Part shown: piece after piece, positions 1 through 7,820 of the stretch
How positions within the stretch are numbered: position 1 is the stretch's first letter
How the letters are laid out: each line of letters begins with the position of its first letter
Origin: Winogradskyella undariae
GTDB taxonomy: Bacteria; Bacteroidota; Bacteroidia; Flavobacteriales; Flavobacteriaceae
DNA length: 64,000 nucleotides
Assembly (NCBI RefSeq): GCF_013285155.1
Contig: NZ_JABTEL010000006.1
Coordinates: forward strand, 171,001-235,000
Direction of reading: 5' to 3'
Notes under the pieces: model-generated
What the model was told of the DNA's origin: nothing
Database searches by the model: none
Seen by the model: only the letters and a program-made list of their open reading frames with translations
Program-made: the position numbers and the translations under genes

Positions 1-258
1 TGATTTATTGGTTTCAAAAGTCGTTGCTTCGTTGGCTCCTGTTCTCCAAACTTCATCAAAAGGAACAAGTGCTCCAAAAACCTCACGATCGCGTTTAGAA
101 GGTCTGTTGTATTCTACAGTGATATCCAAATCGTTTAATGAAATCTTTGCAGAATCCTTTGGACTTAAACGTGGAGAGAAAATGTTTTCTACAAAAACAG
201 AATATGAAAGTAAGCCTAAAGCTAAAATAAACAAAATGATAAGGAGGCGTTTCAGCAT
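1..258 (-). CDS. DUF2911 domain protein, C-terminus beyond window edge
   Basis: Reading the minus strand from an ATG at 258 gives an uninterrupted frame to the window edge, so only the first 86 residues are present. It opens with a hydrophobic N-terminal segment (LKRLLIILFILALGLLSYSVF) that looks like a signal peptide or anchor. The following stretch, with YNRPSKRDREVFGALVPF and VWRTGANEATTFE, is the hallmark of the DUF2911 family, a secreted Bacteroidota family of unknown function. A plus-strand ORF over the same bases is a shadow. The family call is firm; no biochemical role can be given. Confidence 0.82.
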   Translation of the reverse strand, partial: MLKRLLIILFILALGLLSYSVFVENIFSPRLSPKDSAKISLNDLDITVEYNRPSKRDREVFGALVPFDEVWRTGANEATTFETNKS

Positions 259-580
259 GATTATAAATCTTAATAAATTTTAATTTGAAATAATAACACA
301 AACATAAGTATTCAAGATTTAAAGATAATTCAAATCCCTAACTTTATGATTGGTTAACGTTGAATTTTAAGTTTTTCTTATAAAACGGAAATTATTATTT
401 TTATAACGGTTCAATTTTCAACCTTATTAATGTATAATTTCTTCTTTTCAATATTTTTTAGAGACATTAAAATCACATCCTTTAATTGATATTTCAGTAA
501 CTAAAAATGCTTATGCTTCTTTAGATTTATCGGTTAAGAATTCCGAATTAAAACAAGTTAATGTTTCGTCTTCTAAAGAT

Positions 581-1120
581 TTGGAAGCGTATATCTGGAA
601 TTACATGAAAGAAAATAATGCTAAAGTGGCTTTTGGTGGTTATTTAGAACAGCGTGGTATTTATCAACGTAGTGATTATTTTAATCAACTAAATAAAGAA
701 ACAGAACGTAATATTCACATTGGTATAGATCTTTGGATTGAAGCAAATACAGCGATATTTTCACCTTTAGAAGGGACTATTCATAGTTTTAAAAATAATA
801 CCAATTATGGAGATTATGGTCCAACTATAGTTTTAAAACATAAAATTGAAGACTTTGAGTTTTACACACTTTATGGGCATTTAAGTTTAGCATCAATTGA
901 AAACCTGAAAGTTGGAGCAGAGGTGAAGCAAGGAGAACAGATCGCAAATTTAGGGACAGCAGAGGTTAACGGTGACTATCCTCCACATTTACATTTTCAA
1001 ATTATAAAAGATATTGAAGATTATAAAGGTGATTACCCAGGAGTTTCTAATCAAATAGATTTAGAATTTTATAAATTGAATTGTCCTGATCCTAATTTAT
1101 TATTGAAATTGAACAAGTAA
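581..1120 (+). CDS. M23 family metallopeptidase (LytM/peptidoglycan endopeptidase type)
   Basis: Predicted zinc endopeptidase that cuts peptide cross-links in peptidoglycan. The LytM signature is visible: H46 and D50 in NIHIGID, GHL near residue 108, and HLHF near residue 137. The listed start is a TTG at 581, the first conventional start codon in the frame. The frame stays open upstream to 431, and those residues (for example NAYASLDLSV) look like the N-terminal part of this family, so the true protein is probably about 50 residues longer. No ATG, GTG or TTG occurs in that upstream stretch. An ATG at 430 is one frame away, so either an AUU/AUA start (437/434) or a frameshift in the T-rich run 438-459 is needed. 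No signal peptide is visible in the listed form. Confidence 0.75.
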   Translation: MEAYIWNYMKENNAKVAFGGYLEQRGIYQRSDYFNQLNKETERNIHIGIDLWIEANTAIFSPLEGTIHSFKNNTNYGDYGPTIVLKHKIEDFEFYTLYGHLSLASIENLKVGAEVKQGEQIANLGTAEVNGDYPPHLHFQIIKDIEDYKGDYPGVSNQIDLEFYKLNCPDPNLLLKLNK

Positions 1121-1152
1121 AACCTAAGCTTTAATATTCTCGTATGTGTTGT

Positions 1153-2109
1153 ATGAGAGTATTTGTTATTAGTATTTTGTTTTTGTTACCAATAAGTTTG
1201 TTGGCTCAGAAAATAGATAATTCAGTTTCGTACCGAAATATAGAGAGTGAAACCTATTTTAGATTTCACTACGATAATGATTATTTTGCTGCTACAGACG
1301 AAAACTATACACAGGGTTATAATTTGGAATTAGTTTCTCCTAGTTTAGAAAAAAATCCGATAAATTATCTATTCATTAAACCTAAAGCATCGCATACCAA
1401 ATATGGTTTATCCTTAGAACATATTGGTTTTACACCGAATGATTATGTAAGTGAAGCTATTCAATTTGGAGATCGTCCTTTTTCTACAGCTATAATGTTG
1501 AAGTCATTTACAATTGCCACAGATACCATTCGTAAAACAAGAATATCACAGTCTTTAAGTTTAGGATTAATTGGTCCTGGAGCTTTCGGGAAAGAAATGC
1601 AAGTTGGCATTCATGAAGCAACAGGGAATAAAGTTCCTGGTGGTTGGGATAACCAAATTCAAAATGATGTGGTCATTAATTATCAGATAAATTATGAAAA
1701 GCAAATTTATCAATACAATCATTTGTTTGCTTTACAAGCGCAATCTTCAGTACAATTAGGGACTTTATTTACAAATACATCTTTAGGTTTTAATACGACC
1801 TTTGGAATTCTAAATTCAGAATTTACAGCTGATAAACCTAAAAACAAATTTCAAATTTATGCTTATGCGCAACCGATTATTACTGTTGTTGGTTATGATG
1901 CTACTTTGCAAGGCGGCTTATTTAATAGAGATAATCCGTATACAATTTCATCAAAAGGAGTGGAACGTTTTACAGCACAATATAATTATGGTATCGTTAT
2001 AAAAACAAAAAACATGTATTTTGAATATACCCGATCAGCAATTACACGCGAATTTAAGTCTGGGGTTTCAGCAAAATGGGGAGGCATTAGAATCGGATTC
2101 ACATTTTAG
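1153..2109 (+). CDS. LpxR-like outer-membrane lipid A deacylase
   Basis: Predicted outer-membrane beta-barrel of the LpxR/DUF2219 family, which removes the 3'-acyloxyacyl chain from lipid A. The N-terminus is a signal peptide (MRVFVISILFLLPISLLAQ). The mature part has the family signature NDYFAATDENYTQGYN near residues 30-45 and alternating beta-strand character to a terminal aromatic, RIGFTF, typical of barrel insertion signals. An ATG at 1144 is in frame, but 1153 places the signal peptide at the N-terminus and is preferred. It lies 33 bp after the M23 gene on the same strand and may be co-transcribed. The GIY-YIG repeat array starts 17 bp after its stop. Confidence 0.8.
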   Translation: MRVFVISILFLLPISLLAQKIDNSVSYRNIESETYFRFHYDNDYFAATDENYTQGYNLELVSPSLEKNPINYLFIKPKASHTKYGLSLEHIGFTPNDYVSEAIQFGDRPFSTAIMLKSFTIATDTIRKTRISQSLSLGLIGPGAFGKEMQVGIHEATGNKVPGGWDNQIQNDVVINYQINYEKQIYQYNHLFALQAQSSVQLGTLFTNTSLGFNTTFGILNSEFTADKPKNKFQIYAYAQPIITVVGYDATLQGGLFNRDNPYTISSKGVERFTAQYNYGIVIKTKNMYFEYTRSAITREFKSGVSAKWGGIRIGFTF

Positions 2110-2488
2110 ATCACATAACGTCTAACGTCAGTTCGAGTGTTTTGAGTAAGCGAGAAACGTATCGAGAACGTTGGTTGTTACGAATACTTCTCAATACAAA
2201 ATCCCAAAAAGAGGATTTCACTCGAAGTGACGTTGAGGTTTGTTTTATATTATTCCGTCAGTTCGAGTGTTTTGAGTCAGCGAGAAACGTATCGAGAACG
2301 TTGGTTGTTACGAATACTTCTCAATACAAAATCCCAAAAAGAGGATTTCACTCAAAGCAACGTTGAGGTTGGATTTGTGTTATTCCGTCAGTTCGAGTGT
2401 TTCGAGTATGCGAGAAACGTATCGAGAACTTTTGTTGATTAAATAACTGTATATTAGGTTGTTATGTTTTATTTGTTATCTTGTAATG

Positions 2489-2782
2489 ATGAAACAGTCC
2501 TATGTTTACATATTAAAATGTTCAGATAATTCTTATTACACAGGGATAACTTCTAATTTAACTAAAAGAATAGAGGAGCATAAAACAGGGAAACATAATA
2601 ACAGTTATACTTATACTAGAAGGCCTTTAAGTTTAGTTTATTATGCTGAGTTTACGGATATAAATTTGGCTATTCAAACTGAAAAACAAATAAAGAAATG
2701 GTCTAGAGTGAAAAAAGAAGCCTTGATTAGCGGTGACTTTGAAAAGTTACCTAATCTTGAAAAGAAGAATTTTGATAAATGA
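2489..2782 (+). CDS. GIY-YIG nuclease domain protein, copy 1
   Basis: A 97-residue single-domain protein of the GIY-YIG superfamily (UPF0213/YhbQ-like group). The VYI...YTGIT core spans residues 6-21, the conserved arginine is R27 and the metal-binding glutamate is E65 in TEKQIKKW. The start at 2489 is chosen because MKQSYVYILKC is the common N-terminus of all three copies; ATGs at 2459 and 2486 are also in frame. The gene lies exactly between arms A and B of an array unit, and the B arm begins one or two bases after the stop. Copy 2 differs only at residue 43 (T against N) and near the C-terminus (LEKK against LAKK). Such proteins are usually DNA-structure nucleases; the substrate here is unknown. 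Confidence 0.88.
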   Translation: MKQSYVYILKCSDNSYYTGITSNLTKRIEEHKTGKHNNSYTYTRRPLSLVYYAEFTDINLAIQTEKQIKKWSRVKKEALISGDFEKLPNLEKKNFDK

Positions 2783-2956
2783 AGCTTCTCGATGCAAAAT
2801 CCCAAAAAGAGGATTTCACTCAAAGCAACGTTGAGGTTGGATTTGTGTTATTCCGTCAGTTCGAGTGTTTCGAGTATGCGAGAAACGTATCGAGAACTTT
2901 TGTTGATTAAATAACTGTATATTAGGTTATTATGTTTTATTTGTTATCTTGTAATG

Positions 2957-3250
2957 ATGAAACAGTCCTATGTTTACATATTAAAATGTTCAGATAATTC
3001 TTATTACACAGGGATAACTTCTAATTTAACTAAAAGAATAGAGGAGCATAAAACAGGGAAACATAATAACAGTTATACTTATAATAGAAGGCCTTTAAGT
3101 TTAGTTTATTATGCTGAGTTTACGGATATAAATTTGGCTATTCAAACTGAAAAACAAATAAAGAAATGGTCTAGAGTGAAAAAAGAAGCCTTGATTAGCG
3201 GTGACTTTGAAAAGTTACCTAACCTCGCAAAGAAGAATTTTGATAAATGA
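2957..3250 (+). CDS. GIY-YIG nuclease domain protein, copy 2
   Basis: Second copy of the 97-residue GIY-YIG protein, exactly 468 bp after copy 1 and inside a tandem duplication that includes the flanking repeat arms. All catalytic positions are kept: VYI...YTGIT, R27 and E65. From base 3200 through the stop and the next repeat arms to 3344 it is identical to the copy 3 region 6503-6647, although the upstream part of the gene differs from copy 3 at about a dozen silent and five amino-acid positions. This suggests gene conversion between the clusters. Confidence 0.88.
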   Translation: MKQSYVYILKCSDNSYYTGITSNLTKRIEEHKTGKHNNSYTYNRRPLSLVYYAEFTDINLAIQTEKQIKKWSRVKKEALISGDFEKLPNLAKKNFDK

Positions 3251-3566
3251 AGCTTCTCGATACAAAATCCCAAAAAAGGGATTTCACTCGAAGTGACGTA
3301 TGTGGTTTGTTTTATGTTTTTCCGTCAGTTCGAGTGTTTTGAGTAAGCGAGAAACGTATCGAGAACGTTAGTTACTTTGAATACTTCTCGATGCAAAATC
3401 CCAAAAAGAGGATTTCACTCAAAGCAACGTTGAGGTTGGATTTGTGTTATTCCGTCAGTTCGAGTGTTTTGAGTGCGCGATAAACGTATCGAGAACCTTT
3501 ATTACAAAGAATACTTCTCGATACAAAATCCTGAAAAGAGGATTTCACTTGAAGTGACGTATCAAC

Positions 3567-3974
3567 TTACTTTTTTATTTGTCTTTCAGATAAAATCTTC
3601 CCTATAATAAAACCAAGAATAGCAAAACCACCATCAGAAAGTGTAAACCAAAGTTCTTTAGGTAACATAACAATATTAAAAAATGTAGCAGTAAGCATTA
3701 AGGCGCCAACAATATAACTTGGTACCATACTTTGCTTAGAAATTTTAGCAGCCACAAACATTCCAATAATAACACCCGTGAAATGAGCTATCACAACACA
3801 GGTTTTCATCCCTGTAGGAATTAAATTCATGTTATTACTCAACCATTCCATATTTAAAGGATCTGCACCAATTGGGAGAGGAAATAAATTATGACCGATG
3901 AGGTTTTCAATACTATAAACAGTTAATGATGCTATTATAAAGCCAAAAATTGTAGCTAAAATATTTCTTATCAT
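3567..3974 (-). CDS. Small four-helix integral membrane protein, unknown function
   Basis: 135 residues with about four hydrophobic helices: near 5-25 (ILATIFGFIIASLTVYSI), 58-78 (VVIAHFTGVIIGMFVAA), 85-105 (VPSYIVGALMLTATFFNIVML) and 112-130. The C-terminus is basic (SERQIKK). No catalytic motif is recognised. It lies 42 bp downstream of the S9 peptidase start region on the same strand order (S9 stop at 4017, this start at 3974), so the two may be co-transcribed. Its stop is only a few bases from the last arm of repeat cluster 1. Confidence 0.65.
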   Translation of the reverse strand: MIRNILATIFGFIIASLTVYSIENLIGHNLFPLPIGADPLNMEWLSNNMNLIPTGMKTCVVIAHFTGVIIGMFVAAKISKQSMVPSYIVGALMLTATFFNIVMLPKELWFTLSDGGFAILGFIIGKILSERQIKK

Positions 3975-4016
3975 TTAGGTTGAATTATTAATGATTATAA
4001 ATTTAAACTTAGAATA

Positions 4017-5924
4017 TTATAACGTTTCCTTTAACCATTTAAAAAATTCACGTTGCCAAACTAAAGCATTTTGAGGTTTTAAAACCCAGTGATTTTCCTC
4101 AGGAAAATATAATAATTTACTTTTCAATCCTAATAATTGAGCAGCTTGGTAAGCCCCTAAACCTTGTTCAATAGGTACACGGTAATCTTTTCCGCCTTGA
4201 ATAATTAAAATTGGTGTATTCCATTCAGAGACTTTAGTAATAGGGTTAAACTCGTTATATGTTTTTTGTGCAGCTTCATTGGTTTTGTCCCAATATGGTC
4301 CTCCAAAATCATGATTTACAAAGAATAATTCTTCGGTAGTTCCGTACATACTTCTGGTATCAAAAACTCCATCATGTGCAATAAAAGATTTAAAACGATT
4401 GTTATGAATTCCCGCTAAATAGAAAACAGAATAACCACCAAAACTTGCTCCAATAGCACCTAATCTATCGTTATCTACGTAAGGTTCTTTGGCAATGTCA
4501 TCTATAACAGATAAATAATCATCCATGACTTGTCCTCCCCAATCTTTACTAATATCTTCATTCCATTTTACACCATGGCCAGGCATACCACGACGGTTTG
4601 GAGCAACTACGATATAACCTTGAGATGCCATTAATTGGAAATTCCAACGGTAAGAATAAAATTGAGATAATGGAGATTGTGGTCCACCTTGAGCATATAA
4701 TAAGGTTGGGTATTTTTTAGTAGCATCAAAGTTTGGAGGTAAAATAACCCAAACTAACATTTGTTTACCATCAGTAGTTGTAACGTAACGTTTTTCGACG
4801 CTTGGTAAATCTACACTAGCGTATAAGTCACTATTGATGTTTGTGAGTTGATTGAATTTTTTAGTTTTTAAGTCGAAACTAAAAATATCAGCAGCATGAT
4901 TCATATCTGTTCTTGTAACCAAAAGTGTTTTATCCTTTTGTGCAACAATAGAAGTGATATCAAATTGTCCGTTAGAAAGCTGTTCCACAACAGGAGCAAT
5001 TCGTTTTTTACCAGGGTAATTCACTTTAAAAAGTTGAATTGTTCCATCTACAGGAGCTGTGAAAAAGATATCTTTTCCGTCATTACTCCAAAGAAAACTT
5101 CGTACAGCATCGTCCCAGTTTGCTGTTAAATTTTGTTTGATTCCGTTGTTTAAAACGATAATATCATTTTTATCACTTTCGTAACCATCGGTTTTCATTT
5201 GTAACCAGGCTAAAGCACCTTTTGAAGAAAAAGCCGGAGTTGTATCATAGCCTTTATTAGCTTCTGTAATGTTCTCAGTCGTTTTGTTTTCTAAATTGTA
5301 TTTAAAAATATTTGTGTCAGTGCTGGTAGCATAAGCTTTACCCTTTAGTTTTTTGCTAACATAGTAAATGTCTTTACTATCAGGTGACCAAATGTAATCT
5401 TCATCACCACCAAAAGGACGTTGTGGCGTATGGAAAGGTTCATTTGGCATCAGATCTATTCCTGTTTCATTGTCGTTTCCGACTTTTTTATAGAATAAAT
5501 GATTAAAATGACCATCTTGCCAAGTATCCCAATGACGAATGTCTAAATCAGAAAAAATATAAACTTCAGCAGCTTCTAAATCTTTATAAACATCTTTCCC
5601 TTTAATGGCTTCAATAGCGACTTCTTTGTTGAATAATTGATACGTACCGTCAGGAGATATATTTTTATCAATTACTGTAACCTCTTCTTTTGTTATTTCA
5701 GTAGCGTCACCACCAGCAACAGACATCTTATAGTATTTTGAATCATAACCATTTGTTTCAATATTTGGTGTTTTTATAGCGAAAAAAATTGTTGAAGCAT
5801 CTTCGTTGAGACCCATAACGCTTAAGCGTTCTACTTTCCATAATAATTCGGGTGTCATTGTTTTTTGTGCGGTAACTAAAGAGCTGCTTAACATAAGGGT
5901 TATAATTAGGACTATATTTTTCAT
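4017..5924 (-). CDS. S9 family serine peptidase (DPP-IV / acylaminoacyl-peptidase-like), secreted
   Basis: A 635-residue exported peptidase with a signal peptide (MKNIVLIITLMLSSSLVTAQ), an N-terminal beta-propeller (about 30-380) with WD40-like strands such as DYIWSPDSKDIYYVS, and a C-terminal alpha/beta-hydrolase domain. The triad is readable: serine in GASFGGY near 494, aspartate in GGKDYRVP near 580, histidine in EENHWV near 612. Family members release dipeptides or acylated residues from oligopeptides, here probably in the periplasm for nutrient uptake. It has 93 bp of unique upstream sequence before repeat cluster 2 begins, so any promoter must lie in that short stretch or within the repeat. 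Confidence 0.88.
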   Translation of the reverse strand: MKNIVLIITLMLSSSLVTAQKTMTPELLWKVERLSVMGLNEDASTIFFAIKTPNIETNGYDSKYYKMSVAGGDATEITKEEVTVIDKNISPDGTYQLFNKEVAIEAIKGKDVYKDLEAAEVYIFSDLDIRHWDTWQDGHFNHLFYKKVGNDNETGIDLMPNEPFHTPQRPFGGDEDYIWSPDSKDIYYVSKKLKGKAYATSTDTNIFKYNLENKTTENITEANKGYDTTPAFSSKGALAWLQMKTDGYESDKNDIIVLNNGIKQNLTANWDDAVRSFLWSNDGKDIFFTAPVDGTIQLFKVNYPGKKRIAPVVEQLSNGQFDITSIVAQKDKTLLVTRTDMNHAADIFSFDLKTKKFNQLTNINSDLYASVDLPSVEKRYVTTTDGKQMLVWVILPPNFDATKKYPTLLYAQGGPQSPLSQFYSYRWNFQLMASQGYIVVAPNRRGMPGHGVKWNEDISKDWGGQVMDDYLSVIDDIAKEPYVDNDRLGAIGASFGGYSVFYLAGIHNNRFKSFIAHDGVFDTRSMYGTTEELFFVNHDFGGPYWDKTNEAAQKTYNEFNPITKVSEWNTPILIIQGGKDYRVPIEQGLGAYQAAQLLGLKSKLLYFPEENHWVLKPQNALVWQREFFKWLKETL

Positions 5925-6027
5925 AATGAATGTATTAATTGTAGTCTGTTTTATTGGGTTATAAAACGTTGATTTTTATTGTGAATTTAGAAGTGTAAAT
6001 TTAAGAATTTTCTTTGTGATAAACACC

Positions 6028-6800
6028 AGTCAGTTCGAGTGTTTTGAGTAAGCGAGAAACGTATCGAGAACGTTGGTTGTTACGAATACTTCTCAATACA
6101 AAATCCCAAAAAGAAGATTTCACTCAAAGTAACGTTGAGCTTCAATTTATATGCTTCCGTCAGTTCGAGTGTTTCGAGTGCGCGAGAAATGTATCGAGAA
6201 CTTTTGTTAATCAAATATCTGTCTATTAGGTTTTAAATGCAATTTATTATCTTGTAACCATGAAACAGTCCTATGTTTACGTATTAAAATGTTCAGATAA
6301 TTCTTATTACACAGGTATAACTTCTAATCTAACTAAAAGAGTAGAGGAGCATAAAACAGGGAAACACAAGGATAGTTATACTTATAAAAGAAGACCTCTA
6401 AGTTTAGTTTATTATGCTGAGTTTACGGATATAAATTTAGCTATTCAAACTGAAAAACAAATAAAGAAATGGTCAAGGGTAAAAAAAGAAGCTTTGATCA
6501 GTGGTGACTTTGAAAAGTTACCTAACCTCGCAAAGAAGAATTTTGATAAATGAAGCTTCTCGATACAAAATCCCAAAAAAGGGATTTCACTCGAAGTGAC
6601 GTATGTGGTTTGTTTTATGTTTTTCCGTCAGTTCGAGTGTTTTGAGTGAGCGAGAAACGTATCGAGAACTCTTGTTATTACGAATACTTCTCGATACAAA
6701 ATCCCAAAAAAGGGATTTCACTCGAAGTGACGTATGAGGTTCGTTTTGTATTATTCCGTCAGTTCGAGTGTTTCGAGTAAGCGAGAAACGTATCGAGAAC
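6028..6800. repeat. GIY-YIG-associated repeat array, cluster 2 (four A arms, three B arms)
   Basis: Same unit structure as cluster 1. A arms start at 6028, 6158, 6626 and 6757, giving steps of 130, 468 and 131 bp, so the nuclease-bearing unit again measures 468 bp. B arms follow the first three A arms; the last A arm has no partner and stops 12 bp before the end of the 6813-7244 gene. The array occupies the space upstream of the S9 peptidase gene. Confidence 0.88.
6260..6553 (+). CDS. GIY-YIG nuclease domain protein, copy 3
   Basis: Third copy of the 97-residue GIY-YIG protein, inside array unit 6158-6602. Compared with copy 2, a hand alignment gives about 12 synonymous codon changes and 5 amino-acid changes (two I to V, two N to K, one N to D), all conservative or in the basic loop at residues 37-43. 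Catalytic positions Y7, the YTGIT box, R27 and E65 are unchanged. The excess of silent changes indicates selection to keep a working protein rather than decay of a repeat by-product. Confidence 0.88.
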   Translation: MKQSYVYVLKCSDNSYYTGITSNLTKRVEEHKTGKHKDSYTYKRRPLSLVYYAEFTDINLAIQTEKQIKKWSRVKKEALISGDFEKLPNLAKKNFDK

Positions 6801-6812
6801 TAAGTGGTCTTT

Positions 6813-7244
6813 TTAAGACTCATAGGAACTCCATTCAATAACGTTGGATGAAAATGAATACGTTTCATTAAGTTTTCCAGTCAAAGTCATACTCTTAATC
6901 TCAGCATCCAGTTCGCCATCTAGCCATAAAACATTATCAGCATTAGGCATTTCTGTAGTAGAAAGGTCAAATTTGCAATCAGGAAAATCCTCATTATACC
7001 TTGTGCCATCTTCCAATATTTCAAAATGTTGCTGTGGGCAATGGCATTCAATTACAGTAATATCTCTGGCTTCAATGTAAGTTGTATAAGATTGATTGAA
7101 GTCTATAACATAAGTTTTTTTCTTTTTTATCATTGTGAGAGCACCTATGGTAAGGTCATGTCTTTCATCTACTATGTTTCCAGCAATCTCTAAAGAAAGT
7201 GTAAATTCGAAATCTGAAACGTCCTGATTTGAAATATCCATCAT
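6813..7244 (-). CDS. Hypothetical cytosolic protein
   Basis: 143 residues, acidic, without a signal peptide or membrane segment. It alternates predicted beta strands with polar turns (for example FEFTLSLEIAGNIVDERHDL, SMTLTGKLNETYSFSSNVIEW) and has a small Cys cluster, ECHCPQQ, near residue 66. No family is recognised. It starts at one of two adjacent ATGs. It is isolated between repeat clusters 2 and 3, and its stop lies 12 bp from an unpaired repeat arm. It could be an immunity-like or accessory protein, but nothing in the sequence decides this. Confidence 0.55.
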   Translation of the reverse strand: MMDISNQDVSDFEFTLSLEIAGNIVDERHDLTIGALTMIKKKKTYVIDFNQSYTTYIEARDITVIECHCPQQHFEILEDGTRYNEDFPDCKFDLSTTEMPNADNVLWLDGELDAEIKSMTLTGKLNETYSFSSNVIEWSSYES

Positions 7245-7415
7245 ATTTTTTGTTCGTTATATTAACATAACGAAATTAAAAACAAAAGTTATAAGGTAAG
7301 CTGTATTTTTAAATATTCTTGGAGAATTTAGTTTTGATTGATAATCTTAAATATTGATCCATAATAGGGCGGTAAGTTTTATTAAAGGTGTAGATTTATT
7401 AGAGAGAAGTAATTG

Positions 7416-7724
7416 CTTCTCGATACAAAATTCCTAAAAAGAGAATTTCACTCGAAGTGACGTTGAGGTTTGTTTTATATTCTTCCCGTCAGTTCGAGTG
7501 TTTTGAGTAAGCGAGAAATGTATCGAGAACTTGTGTTATTACGAATACTACTCGATACAAAATCCAGAAGAGAGGATTTTACTCGAAGTGACGTTGAGGT
7601 TCGTTTTATATTTTTCCCGTCAGTTCGAGTGTTTTGAGTAAGCGAGAAATGTATCGAGAACTTGTGTTACTTTGAATACTTCTCGATACAAAATCCAGAA
7701 GAGAGGATTTCACTCGAAGTGACG
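7416..7724. repeat. GIY-YIG-associated repeat array, cluster 3 (no nuclease gene)
   Basis: One unpaired B arm (7416-7462) is followed by two complete A-spacer-B units starting at 7487 and 7618, a step of 131 bp. Compared with clusters 1 and 2, the A arms read GAAATG instead of GAAACG and the B cores carry CCAGAAGAGAGG; the AAATCC/GGATTT self-complementarity is kept. This cluster lies between the 6813-7244 gene and the end of secA and has no nuclease gene. The rest of the 7245-7820 gap is AT-rich with no other gene seen, apart from the secA terminator. Confidence 0.85.
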
Positions 7725-7749
7725 CTATGCGTCTTTAAGTATAAAACAA

Positions 7750-7780
7750 AAAAATCCTGATGGGTTACATCAGGATTTTT
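7750..7780 (-). terminator. Intrinsic terminator of secA
   Basis: The plus strand reads AAAAATCCTGATG, a 5-base loop, then CATCAGGATTTTT. On the minus strand this is a 13-bp stem followed by a T run, 41 bp past the secA stop. The stem is perfect and the U tract follows directly, so this is a strong terminator candidate. Confidence 0.8.
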
Positions 7781-7820
7781 AAATTCTATTTATTCGGTTT
7801 CTACTTTCGTAGAAATTACA

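Larger units (their letters stand above)
2126..3560. repeat. GIY-YIG-associated inverted-pair repeat array, cluster 1 (six units)
   Basis: Six units begin at 2126, 2256, 2386, 2854, 3322 and 3452, giving steps of 130, 130, 468, 468 and 130 bp. Each unit has an arm A (about 44 bp, starting CGTCAGTTCGAGTG and ending TATCGAGAAC) and an arm B that starts TTCTCGATAC, carries an internal AAATCC/GGATTT hairpin, and ends CACTCGAAGTGACG. Arm ends are reverse complements, so A and B form an inverted pair around a 17-19 bp spacer. A linker of about 23 bp (TTGAGGTTTGTTTTAT-like) joins units. In the two 468-bp units a GIY-YIG gene occupies the position of the spacer. The array lies between two convergent genes. 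Confidence 0.9.

Noticed and set aside
8..283. Plus-strand 91-residue ORF at the window start
   Set aside because: It lies opposite the DUF2911 gene, which has a recognisable family signature on the minus strand.
2142..2442. Overlapping ORFs reading SKRETYRERWLLRILLNTKS and similar, also at 6044-6229
   Set aside because: They are encoded by the A and B repeat arms, repeat the same peptide per unit and change frame between units. The DNA is explained by the inverted-pair repeats.
2126..3560. CRISPR-like regular spacing of 130 bp
   Set aside because: Repeats are far longer than CRISPR repeats, the spacers between arms are near-identical rather than unique, and no cas gene is present.
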